Origin: Actinomycetota bacterium
GTDB lineage: Bacteria > Actinomycetota > Thermoleophilia > Solirubrobacterales > Solirubrobacteraceae
DNA: 5,691 nucleotides
Reading direction: 5' to 3'
Assembly: GCA_009699615.1 (NCBI GenBank)
Contig: WLNV01000110.1
Coordinates: forward strand, 1 to 5,691
Position numbers and translations under genes: made by a program. This document shows, in pieces, positions 1 to 5,482 of this stretch (its first letter is position 1; each line of letters opens with the position of its first letter). A model generated the notes under the pieces. That model had not been told where the DNA came from. It was given only the letters and a program-made list of their open reading frames with translations, and ran no database searches.

Positions 1-63
1 AGGGGGGCGAGCAATCGATTGATGAGCTTCGCCTTCCGCCCGTCGGCAGGGGCGACGAGCGGC
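1..63. other. Left-edge segment beyond the dehydrogenase stop; possible start of another minus-strand gene
   Basis: These bases follow the dehydrogenase stop codon (TAA, 64-66 on the minus strand). Read leftwards in the frame one base on from the dehydrogenase, the stretch is open to the edge. It has G or C at 18 of 21 third positions and gives a plausible peptide containing GRKAKLINRLLAP. That suggests a further minus-strand gene just downstream. However, no ATG or GTG exists in that frame here; the only usual start is a TTG at 12-14. The GC3 pattern alone cannot separate this frame from its plus-strand shadow. No terminator hairpin is evident. Too little is present to name a product. Confidence 0.3.
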
Positions 64-858
64 TTAGTAGTCGTAGAAGCCGCGGCCGCTCTTGCGACCG
101 AGCGCGCCTTCAGCGATCAGTGCCTGCACGCGCGCCGGCGCTGGCGAGCCGATCTCGTCGCCAATTGCGGCCGAAACGTCCAGGCCAACGAAGTCGAGCA
201 GCGCGAGCGGCCCCATCGGGTGGCCGGCTCCGAGCTTCATCGCTTCATCAACGTCGGCCGGGTCCATTCCCGTCTGGTCGAGGAAGTCAACGGCCGAGAA
301 GAGGTAGGGGAAGAGCAGGCGGTTAACGACGAAGCCGGGCAGGTCGGGGACCGGAACAGCCGTCTTGCCGAGCGCCTCGCAGAGCGCCGCTGCGCGCTCG
401 CGCGTTGCCTCGGTCGCCTCGTCTGGGAAGGCCAGCTCGATCAGCGCCATCCGTGGCACCGGGTTGAAGACATGGAGACCAACGAAGCGCTCGGGCGAGC
501 CGCTGGCGCGCGCCAGCTCTCCGACGGAGAGCGAAGAGGTAGTCGTCGCCCAGAGCGCATCATCGGATGAGACCGAGGCGATCGCGGCGAAAACCTCGCC
601 CTTGATCGCTGCGTCCTCGGCAACAGCTTCAACGAAGACTGTGGCGCTGGCGGTGTCGGCGACGTCGGTCGTGACCGTCACCGTCCCCGGGCCTGCCTCG
701 TCGCCCATCCTGCCGACTTGCTTCTCGATTGACGCGCGGGCGCGCTCGGCCGATTCCTCGCTGCGTGCGAGCAGCGTTACGTCACCGGTTTTGGTGGCAA
801 CTGCGGCCAGCCCACAGGCAATGGCGCCGCTGCCGATAACTGCGATCTGTTCAGGCAT
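64..858 (-). CDS. 3-hydroxyacyl-CoA dehydrogenase (3-hydroxybutyryl-CoA dehydrogenase type)
   Basis: A 264-aa cytoplasmic enzyme expected to interconvert 3-hydroxyacyl-CoA and 3-ketoacyl-CoA with NAD(P)H, in beta-oxidation or reductive C4/acyl-CoA metabolism. What is visible: an N-terminal Rossmann domain with GSGAIACG at residues 9-16; the family stretch FVGLHVFNPVP, giving catalytic His129; the paired Glu141 in ALIEL; TTSSLS at about 106-111; PGFVVNRLL with Asn179; and the C-terminal domain with GHPMGPLALLDFVGLD at about 212-227, ending in GRKSGRGFYDY. The length is slightly under the usual ~280 aa but complete. I chose the ATG at 858 because homology begins at MPEQIAVIGSG. An in-frame TTG at 915 would add 19 unrelated residues and swallow the operator. 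Odd points: the third Gly of GxGxxG is Ala14, and the usual Asp after beta-2 is replaced by Ala31-Arg32, which suggests NADP rather than NAD. It is divergent from the thiolase gene, its functional partner. Substrate chain length cannot be read from sequence. Confidence 0.92.
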   Translation of the reverse strand: MPEQIAVIGSGAIACGLAAVATKTGDVTLLARSEESAERARASIEKQVGRMGDEAGPGTVTVTTDVADTASATVFVEAVAEDAAIKGEVFAAIASVSSDDALWATTTSSLSVGELARASGSPERFVGLHVFNPVPRMALIELAFPDEATEATRERAAALCEALGKTAVPVPDLPGFVVNRLLFPYLFSAVDFLDQTGMDPADVDEAMKLGAGHPMGPLALLDFVGLDVSAAIGDEIGSPAPARVQALIAEGALGRKSGRGFYDY

Positions 859-865
859 CGGCGGA

Positions 866-895
866 ACCCTACCGGTCGGCCTCCCCAAGCGCCAA
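866..895 (-). promoter_or_regulatory. Candidate promoter of the dehydrogenase gene (possibly leaderless)
   Basis: On the minus strand, TTGGCG (895-890) and TAGGGT (871-866) resemble -35 and -10 boxes with an 18-base spacer. Transcription would then begin about at the ATG at 858, giving a leaderless or nearly leaderless mRNA. This agrees with the lack of a clear Shine-Dalgarno just before that ATG. The boxes are imperfect and the call is by eye only. Confidence 0.35.
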
Positions 896-926
896 CTGAC
901 CGATCGGTCACCCAAGTCGGTACCCT
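896..926 (+). promoter_or_regulatory. Weak candidate promoter for the thiolase gene
   Basis: CTGACC (896-901) and TACCCT (921-926) could act as -35 and -10 elements on the plus strand. The spacer is a rather long 19 bases, and the start would fall near 933, leaving a leader of about 36 bases. The -35-like element overlaps the 14-bp palindrome, so a bound regulator would block it. An alternative -35 is TTGAAC at 926-931, but no good -10 follows it at the right distance. Low confidence. Confidence 0.2.
897..910. promoter_or_regulatory. Perfect 14-bp palindrome, probable operator for the divergent pair
   Basis: TGACCGATCGGTCA is identical on both strands and sits midway in the 110-base gap between the divergent dehydrogenase and thiolase genes. 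Palindromes of the GACCG...CGGTC type are typical of TetR-family regulators, several of which control fatty-acid and acyl-CoA genes and respond to acyl-CoA. It lies just upstream of the candidate minus-strand -35 box and overlaps the plus-strand one, so one dimer could control both genes. The half-site CGGTC recurs at 873-877 and 931-935. No regulator gene is in the window, so its identity is unknown. Confidence 0.6.
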
Positions 927-950
927 TGAACGGTCCAGCAATCTCAACTT

Positions 951-956
951 GAGAGG
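951..956 (+). promoter_or_regulatory. Ribosome binding site of the thiolase gene
   Basis: GAGAGG lies 12 bases before the ATG at 969. It is the only purine-rich Shine-Dalgarno-like motif in the leader. The spacing is a little long, but it supports the ATG that begins MALQGREVV. Confidence 0.45.
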
Positions 957-968
957 TCTTAATCCGTT

Positions 969-2138
969 ATGGCACTACAGGGTCGAGAAGTAGTCATCGT
1001 TGAAGCCGTTCGCACCCCAATCGGGCGCGGCCACAAGGAGAAGGGCTACTACAAGGACACGCACCCGGCAGCGCTGCTGGCCCGCACCTACGGCGAGCTG
1101 ATGGACCGCACTGGGATGGATCCGCACGAAGTTGACACTGTGATCGCGGGCTGCGTCCAGCAGTTTGGCGAGCAGGCTTTCAACATCGGCCGCAACGCCT
1201 GGCTGCAGGAAGGGCTGCCGATTGAGACTTCGGCGACAACGATCGACACGCAGTGCGGCTCCGCTCAGCAGGCTGTCGGATACGGCGCAGCGCTAATCGC
1301 GACCGGCGTCCATGACGTCGTAATCGGCTCCGGTGTCGAGCACATGGGCCACCTGCCGTTCTCAGCCGGAATGGAGACGCAGGAGACCTACGGATACGCC
1401 TTCACGCCAGAGCTGATGGCAAAGCACAACATCGTCGGCCAGGGCCTCGGCGCCGAGATGATCGCCGACCAGTGGGAGATTCCTCGCTCAGAGCTTGACG
1501 AGCTTGCGGTTCGCTCACACGCACTCGCCAACAAGGCGACCGAGAACGGAAGCTTCGCCCGCGAGATGGTCAAGATCGAGGTTGACGGGACCCTCCTGAC
1601 GGTCGATCAGGGAATCCGCCCGGACACAAACATCGAGACGCTCAGCGCCTTGACGCCGGTCTTCAAGCCCGACGGCAAGGTCACCGCCGCCAACGCTTCG
1701 CAGATCTCAGATGGCGCCGCAGCGGTGCTGATGATGACGCGCGAGAAGGCCGCTGAGTTGGGGCTGACACCCCGCGCGATCATCGTTGATGAGACCAGCG
1801 TCGGCTGCGACCCGGTGAAGATGCTTGAGGGCCCGATCCCGGCAACCGCCAAGATTCTTGAGCGCAACAACATGACGATCGATGACATCGATTTCTTTGA
1901 GGTCAACGAGGCCTTTGCACCGGTCGTCGCCGCTTGGGCACGCGAGCACAACCCGGACATGGACCGCGTCAACCCACGTGGCGGAGCAATGGCTCTGGGT
2001 CACCCGCTTGGTTCAACCGGCGCACGTCTGCTGACAACGCTGCTGCACGAGATGGAGGATGAGGACAAGGAGTACGGCCTCGTCACGATGTGCTGCGGCG
2101 GCGGAATCGGCACCGGCACGCTGATCAAGCGCGTCTAG
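969..2138 (+). CDS. Thiolase (acetyl-CoA C-acyltransferase / acetyltransferase)
   Basis: A 389-aa cytoplasmic thiolase, full length for the family. It cleaves a 3-ketoacyl-CoA with CoA to release acetyl-CoA, or condenses two acyl-CoAs in reverse. The catalytic set is intact: the nucleophile Cys96 in TQCGSAQQA, Asn313 in VNEAFAPV, His345 in GGAMALGHPLGSTGAR, and the acid/base Cys375 in MCCGGGIGTG close to the C-terminus. The N-terminus begins with the usual first strand, EVVIVEAVRTPIGR. The CGSAQQA form of the nucleophile motif, where biosynthetic thiolases usually have CGSG, is one I associate with actinobacterial degradative thiolases, including the steroid and fatty-acid FadA types. That is recollection and does not fix the substrate. 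The gene is divergent from the dehydrogenase across a shared operator and ends on the same CTAG as the convergent thioesterase. A degradative role and an acetoacetyl-CoA-forming role are both possible. Confidence 0.93.
   Translation: MALQGREVVIVEAVRTPIGRGHKEKGYYKDTHPAALLARTYGELMDRTGMDPHEVDTVIAGCVQQFGEQAFNIGRNAWLQEGLPIETSATTIDTQCGSAQQAVGYGAALIATGVHDVVIGSGVEHMGHLPFSAGMETQETYGYAFTPELMAKHNIVGQGLGAEMIADQWEIPRSELDELAVRSHALANKATENGSFAREMVKIEVDGTLLTVDQGIRPDTNIETLSALTPVFKPDGKVTAANASQISDGAAAVLMMTREKAAELGLTPRAIIVDETSVGCDPVKMLEGPIPATAKILERNNMTIDDIDFFEVNEAFAPVVAAWAREHNPDMDRVNPRGGAMALGHPLGSTGARLLTTLLHEMEDEDKEYGLVTMCCGGGIGTGTLIKRV
2135..2138. other. Shared stop codons of two convergent genes (CTAG)
   Basis: The self-complementary CTAG gives the thiolase its TAG at 2136-2138 on the plus strand and the thioesterase its TAG at 2137-2135 on the minus strand. 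There is no intergenic space, so no dedicated terminator can lie between the two genes. Transcripts from each side must end inside the opposing gene or overlap it. Confidence 0.95.
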
Positions 2139-2590
2139 AGCTCAGGATCAGCTTCGCCGCCGTTGGCGCGTAGCGCCGCGGCGATAGGTTCGGCGATTGG
2201 GGTGGGTTTGTCGGCGACGTAGTCGTAGCCGACGAGCGCTCCCCAACCTTCGGCCAGTGTGCGGCCATCGGTCTCGGAGGTCATCAGGAACTCGGTGCGG
2301 AAGCTCGATCGCTTCAGCGCGCGCGGTCGGATGAAGGTCCGCACCTCCTCGTCGAAGAGGCCCGGCGAGCGGTAGTTGATGTGCGCCTCGGCGAAGATCA
2401 GGCCGACCTTGTGCTCGGCCTCGACTGGGCTGTGCGAAGCGACCAGCGACTGGATGAAGGCAATCCGTGCACTCTCAAAGAAGCCAAGGAAGGCAACGTT
2501 GTTGAGGTGGCGCATCGCGTCGAGGTCGCCAAAGCGAATCCGATCGACGTAAGAGAACGGCCAGCCTTCTCGCTCGGCCTCTACTGCCAT
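2135..2590 (-). CDS. Hot-dog acyl-CoA thioesterase (4HBT family)
   Basis: A 151-aa single-domain hot-dog protein of the 4-hydroxybenzoyl-CoA thioesterase type, expected to hydrolyse a cytoplasmic acyl-CoA. The family motif is at residues 20-31: FGDLDAMRHLNN. Asp24 aligns with the catalytic Asp of the FGDxD motif, followed by His28 and Asn30-Asn31. Later segments fit the expected strands (YRSPGLFDEEV, then the LAEGWGALVGYD strand). The size is normal for the family. The ATG at 2590 lies inside the last codons of the enolase-superfamily gene (10-bp overlap), with GAGG at 2601-2604 ten bases upstream, so translation is probably coupled. It is the last gene of the leftward run. Its substrate is unknown. 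If the neighbouring enolase-superfamily protein were an o-succinylbenzoate synthase, a DHNA-CoA hydrolase role in menaquinone synthesis would be natural, but that protein has an atypical site. Confidence 0.85.
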   Translation of the reverse strand: MAVEAEREGWPFSYVDRIRFGDLDAMRHLNNVAFLGFFESARIAFIQSLVASHSPVEAEHKVGLIFAEAHINYRSPGLFDEEVRTFIRPRALKRSSFRTEFLMTSETDGRTLAEGWGALVGYDYVADKPTPIAEPIAAALRANGGEADPEL

Positions 2591-3633
2591 TGGAACCCAA
2601 CCTCGGTGGCGGCGACGGCGAGCGGGCTTGGCGTCAGCCCCGCGGCGACCACCGGTTCGTTGTAGCCGATTGGCGCAACATCGTTTGGGCCCTCGGGGTG
2701 GTAGCAGGAGGCGAGGTACTGAATCTGTCCGCGGCCGACCCCGAGCTCGAACTGGCCGCCTCCATACATCGCTATCCCGCGCTCGTTACAGGTGTCGTAG
2801 GCGCCGAAAAGTTCGCTTAAGGGCCCAAAACGCGAAGGCTTGATGTTGACCATCGTCGGCTGGAACGGCAGCGCGTCGATATCGGCGACCGAATTGATGT
2901 TGGCGTCCCAGGTGATGCGGCTTCGTGCATCTTCGAGCACGGCATCTATCTCGGGTGTCAGCTTTGGGTCCTCGATCCAAGTACCTGGAAGCGCGGCCAG
3001 CACGCGCTCGTAGAAGTCGGGGTCGGCAGGCGTGTCCACTTCAGTGCCCTCGTAGAGCCCTTTGAAGTCGAGGATCTTGGCAGCGTCGCTGGCAGCGACC
3101 GCCTGCAGCGTCGCTTCGTCCCATGCCGGCGTGGGGTCGAGCTTGAACTCCAGGCCCGGGTAGAGCGCAAGCCGCTGCTCGAGTGGCCCGAGGATTGCCG
3201 GAGGCTCGCCGAGGCGCAGCGAACAGACGAAGCGCAGCGGCGCCGGCGTCAGGTTTAGGCGCTGGTGCAGCGATTCGCCGGCCTGGCGCAGTGCCAGGTC
3301 GAGTGCCGCCGACTCGAAGGCCCAGATTCGGTAGTTACGCGAGATCTCACGGACAGGCGGCTGAGGGAAAAGATCGAGCGCTTCGAGCGCTTCACAGAAG
3401 CTGCCGAAAGTCCAGTCGCCGGCCAGTGCAAGCGGCGCGCCCCAAGCCTGCAGCGCTTCGTGATCCTCATTGTCGTAGGTGACGTCCTCGCCGCGACCGA
3501 CCTCACCGGCGCCGCTGAAGTTGATCGTCGTCGTCATCCGCAGAAAGCCGGATGAGATATTGGCCTCCTGGCCGCTGAGCTCGTGCCCGTCGATTGTCAA
3601 TGGCAGCTCGGCGAGCTGATCGAAAGTCGTCAC
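2581..3633 (-). CDS. Enolase-superfamily protein (mandelate racemase / muconate lactonizing enzyme-like)
   Basis: A 350-aa protein with the enolase-superfamily layout: an N-terminal capping domain to about residue 125, then a barrel. Likely barrel residues are Lys164 (EFKLDP, strand 2), Asp189 (ILDFKG, strand 3), Glu221 (WIEDP, strand 4), Asp243 (TWDANI, strand 5) and Lys265 (VNIKPSRFG, strand 6). Together these give the usual Mg-binding trio and the strand-6 lysine. A distinctive C-terminal block follows, MYGGGQFELGVGRGQ at about 289-303, then PNDVAPIGYNEP. Enzymes of this superfamily abstract a proton next to a carboxylate. Odd point: the strand-2 KxK is K-L-D, so the second lysine, the base in MLE and o-succinylbenzoate synthases, is missing; Lys191 (D-x-K) might substitute. 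I therefore do not call it menC. The start is GTG, overlapping the xseB stop as GTGA, and a strong Shine-Dalgarno supports it. I recall similar uncharacterised actinobacterial proteins. The fold is likely; the reaction is unknown. Confidence 0.8.
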   Translation of the reverse strand: MTTFDQLAELPLTIDGHELSGQEANISSGFLRMTTTINFSGAGEVGRGEDVTYDNEDHEALQAWGAPLALAGDWTFGSFCEALEALDLFPQPPVREISRNYRIWAFESAALDLALRQAGESLHQRLNLTPAPLRFVCSLRLGEPPAILGPLEQRLALYPGLEFKLDPTPAWDEATLQAVAASDAAKILDFKGLYEGTEVDTPADPDFYERVLAALPGTWIEDPKLTPEIDAVLEDARSRITWDANINSVADIDALPFQPTMVNIKPSRFGPLSELFGAYDTCNERGIAMYGGGQFELGVGRGQIQYLASCYHPEGPNDVAPIGYNEPVVAAGLTPSPLAVAATEVGFQWQ

Positions 3634-3872
3634 TGCGGCTCCTCTGTCTCGGGTGTCTGGTCTTCGAGCCGGGCAATCAGCTCGTCGAGTTTGATCTCAT
3701 CGAGACCTTGGCTTACGGCCTCCAGCTCTCCAGCGCAGTACTCGACTAGAGAGCGACCCTCCTTGACGAGTTCCAGTGTTTCGCGCAGGCCAGCCTCACC
3801 GGAGTCGAGCCGACGGATGATCTCCTCAAGGCGGGCGGTCGCAAGTTCGTAGCTCTGCTGGGGCTCAGTCAT
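3630..3872 (-). CDS. xseB: Exonuclease VII small subunit
   Basis: An 80-aa, highly charged helical protein matching the small subunit of exonuclease VII, which binds several copies per large subunit. The complex degrades single-stranded DNA from both ends to oligonucleotides in the cytoplasm. The family signature is visible at about residues 8-50: YELATARLEEIIRRLDSGE, followed by GLRETLELVKEGRSLVEYC. An acidic tail follows (EDQTPETEEPQ). I prefer the ATG at 3872 (MTEPQQSYE), which overlaps the xseA stop by 8 bases. An in-frame TTG at 3896 would add eight residues absent from the family core and has no ribosome site. The stop overlaps the next gene's GTG (GTGA). The position right after xseA confirms the identity. 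Confidence 0.93.
   Translation of the reverse strand: MTEPQQSYELATARLEEIIRRLDSGEAGLRETLELVKEGRSLVEYCAGELEAVSQGLDEIKLDELIARLEDQTPETEEPQ
3639..3645 (-). promoter_or_regulatory. Strong ribosome binding site for the enolase-superfamily gene
   Basis: On the minus strand AGAGGAG lies five bases before the GTG at 3633, inside the end of xseB. It is the clearest Shine-Dalgarno in the window and decides the GTG start. It suggests the downstream gene is well translated in its own right, beyond simple coupling to xseB. Confidence 0.75.
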
Positions 3873-5103
3873 CGTTGTCGATGATCTTCGCAGCAACAGC
3901 GTCGTCGGCGAACTGCAGTCGCACCTTCGCGGCCTTTCGGGCCTGAGCGGCGCTGGTGATTACGTTCCCGTCGCCATCGTCGACCATTGCGTAGCCGCGC
4001 TCCAGCACGCCGCGTGGATCGTGGGCAGAGAGCGCGCTCGAGAGGCCCTCGAGCGTTCGCAGGCGGGCAAGCTTGTCCGGTCCTGCTGCGGCAACCGCTT
4101 TGCGCTTGATTACTTCGCCGACCATTGCCGTCCGGTCACGTTCAAGGATCAGGCGGCGCTGCCCGGCGGCGCGTAGTTCGCGCGCGTCCTGATGCAATTC
4201 GCGTCGCTGGCGCGTGATGTGTGTACCCGGCACCCGCGCCAGCGCCGCAAGGGCTCGGGCGCGGCCGACTACTGCGCGCTGTGCGTGACGTGAAAGCGAC
4301 TCGGTCGAAGCCCGCAACCCGCTGCGCTCGGCGCCGATGTCGAACGGTACGGCGGCCTCTGCAGCGTGCGTTGGCGTTGAGCAGCTCTCGGCTGCGACAT
4401 CGTCGATCAGCGTCTGATCTGTGTGGTGGCCGACGCTCGCGATCACTGGCACGCGCAGCAGCGCGACGGTGCGGCAGAGAGTTTCGTCACAGAAGGCGAA
4501 GAGGTCGGCCAACGAGCCACCGCCGCGGGCGACGATGATCGTCTCCACCTGCTCAATTCCCGCGAGGTCTGTCAGCGCCTGCGTGATTGCTGCCGCGGCC
4601 TTGCGGTCCTGAACGGGCGCGAAGCCCCAGACCAGAGTCCCGGCCCAGCCGCGGCGCTGGAGGCCGGCAAGGATGTCGTCGCGGGCCTTGCCCGATTCGC
4701 TCGTGATCACGCCGATCGTGCGCGGCAGCTTTGGGCGCGCGAGCAGCTTCTGCGGCTCGAACAGCCCTTCTGCTTGAAGCTGACGGCGCAGCGCCGCGAG
4801 CTGGGCCAGCAGGTCACCCTCGCCGGCAACGCGCAGATCGCTGACATCGAATGAGAATGACGGCGAGGAGGTTTTGCTTCCGGGGTAATAGTCGGGGCCG
4901 CCTGCGACGACTATCTGAGCGCCGTCGGAGAGAGTTGACGCGGCCTCGCCGAGCGCCTCAAACTTGTTCGTCCACATCGCGCACGGGACGGCGCCGCGCG
5001 CGTCGCGCAGCTCGAAGTAGACACGCGCCTTCGTCTGCTTCAGGTTCCAAATCTCGCCGAATAGCTGCAATCGGGCGCGGCCACGCAGCTCCTCGCGCAA
5101 CAT
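3865..5103 (-). CDS. xseA: Exonuclease VII large subunit (true start probably upstream of 5103)
   Basis: The catalytic subunit of exonuclease VII, which processes single-stranded DNA in repair and recombination. Counting from the ATG at 5103 (412 aa): an N-terminal OB-fold (LQLFGEIWNLK through about residue 95); then the nuclease domain, with LPRTIGVITSESGKARDDIL (Asp143), IIVARGGGSLADLFAFCDE (Arg193) and VIASVGHHTDQTLIDDVAA (His226, Asp229), all matching the conserved active-site positions; then STPTHAAEAAVP, a long charged helical region (about 258-350), and the C-terminal block with VLERGYAMV. Start problem: the frame stays open upstream to a TGA at 5218-5220. The residues just before Met1, ALKGPFPVGAYAE, look like the family's conserved beginning, yet no ATG, GTG or TTG occurs there. 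ATT at 5154 (429 aa) or ATC at 5184 (439 aa) are the only near-standard candidates. Coordinates here use the first ordinary start. xseB follows with an overlap. Confidence 0.93.
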   Translation of the reverse strand: MLREELRGRARLQLFGEIWNLKQTKARVYFELRDARGAVPCAMWTNKFEALGEAASTLSDGAQIVVAGGPDYYPGSKTSSPSFSFDVSDLRVAGEGDLLAQLAALRRQLQAEGLFEPQKLLARPKLPRTIGVITSESGKARDDILAGLQRRGWAGTLVWGFAPVQDRKAAAAITQALTDLAGIEQVETIIVARGGGSLADLFAFCDETLCRTVALLRVPVIASVGHHTDQTLIDDVAAESCSTPTHAAEAAVPFDIGAERSGLRASTESLSRHAQRAVVGRARALAALARVPGTHITRQRRELHQDARELRAAGQRRLILERDRTAMVGEVIKRKAVAAAGPDKLARLRTLEGLSSALSAHDPRGVLERGYAMVDDGDGNVITSAAQARKAAKVRLQFADDAVAAKIIDNDD

Positions 5104-5197
5104 CTCGGCGTAGGCGCCGACCGGGAACGGGCCCTTGAGCGCGCTGCCTTCAATCCCGACGGGGTTCTGGGGGCTCTCTTCGATCGCCCCGGCCCGC

Positions 5198-5482
5198 CTA
5201 GCGCAGTTTGGGGTCTGTCACGCAGGCCAGTGGTTCCAGCCCGTCGCTCTGCTGGCCTCGAACCTCACCGTCGTAACCGAGCTCGTCAAGGCGGGCGATC
5301 TGGAACTGACCCTCCAGCCTCGCCGGGTGGCCGGCAGGGAGATCTTCGATCAGACGGCGGATCCGGTTGCGCAACTGAAGTGAGAAGTGGGGGGTCGACG
5401 CGTGAACCAACTGGCGGACGTCGTCAACGCTGACGTCAAGCGCCTGAGTCGGGTTGTTTGAAGGTTTCTGGGATTCACTCAT
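5198..5482 (-). CDS. Conserved-looking small protein of unknown function upstream of xseA
   Basis: A 94-aa soluble, charged protein that I cannot assign to a named family. The N-terminal ~15 residues are polar and probably flexible. The core (about 16-70) includes VSVDDVRQLV, STPHFSLQLRNRIRRLIEDL and a helix ending in IARLDELG; it appears to be three amphipathic helices with no signal peptide, membrane segment or cysteine motif. The last ~20 residues look disordered. It is likely a real gene: its ATG overlaps the preceding stop as ATGA, codon use is GC3-rich, and it lies in line with xseA. I have an impression of seeing similar short proteins beside xseA in related actinobacteria, which I cannot verify. 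The RNR-rich helix could contact nucleic acid, but this is a guess. Confidence 0.7.
   Translation of the reverse strand: MSESQKPSNNPTQALDVSVDDVRQLVHASTPHFSLQLRNRIRRLIEDLPAGHPARLEGQFQIARLDELGYDGEVRGQQSDGLEPLACVTDPKLR

Noticed and set aside
859..915. Longer dehydrogenase starting at TTG 915
   Set aside because: The added 19 residues do not resemble the family, and they would place the operator palindrome and the promoter candidate within coding sequence.
19..952. Long plus-strand open frames opposite the dehydrogenase (19-570 and 365-952)
   Set aside because: They are antisense shadows of a clear dehydrogenase gene, low in recognisable protein features, and arise from GC3-rich codons that leave antisense frames open.
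1607..1972. Minus-strand frame inside the thiolase gene
   Set aside because: Serine- and threonine-rich shadow with no family signature; the thiolase reading has all its catalytic motifs.
3376..3393. Tandem repeat of GAGCGCTTC
   Set aside because: It is two copies of a nine-base unit encoding Glu-Ala-Leu twice in the enolase-superfamily protein; a helix codon coincidence, not a regulatory repeat.
2581..3633. Calling the enolase-superfamily gene menC outright
   Set aside because: The catalytic second lysine of the strand-2 KxK motif is Asp, and no other men gene is visible apart from a generic thioesterase.
4221..4854. Plus-strand open frames opposite xseA
   Set aside because: Arginine-rich shadows of xseA; no independent ribosome site or homology signal.
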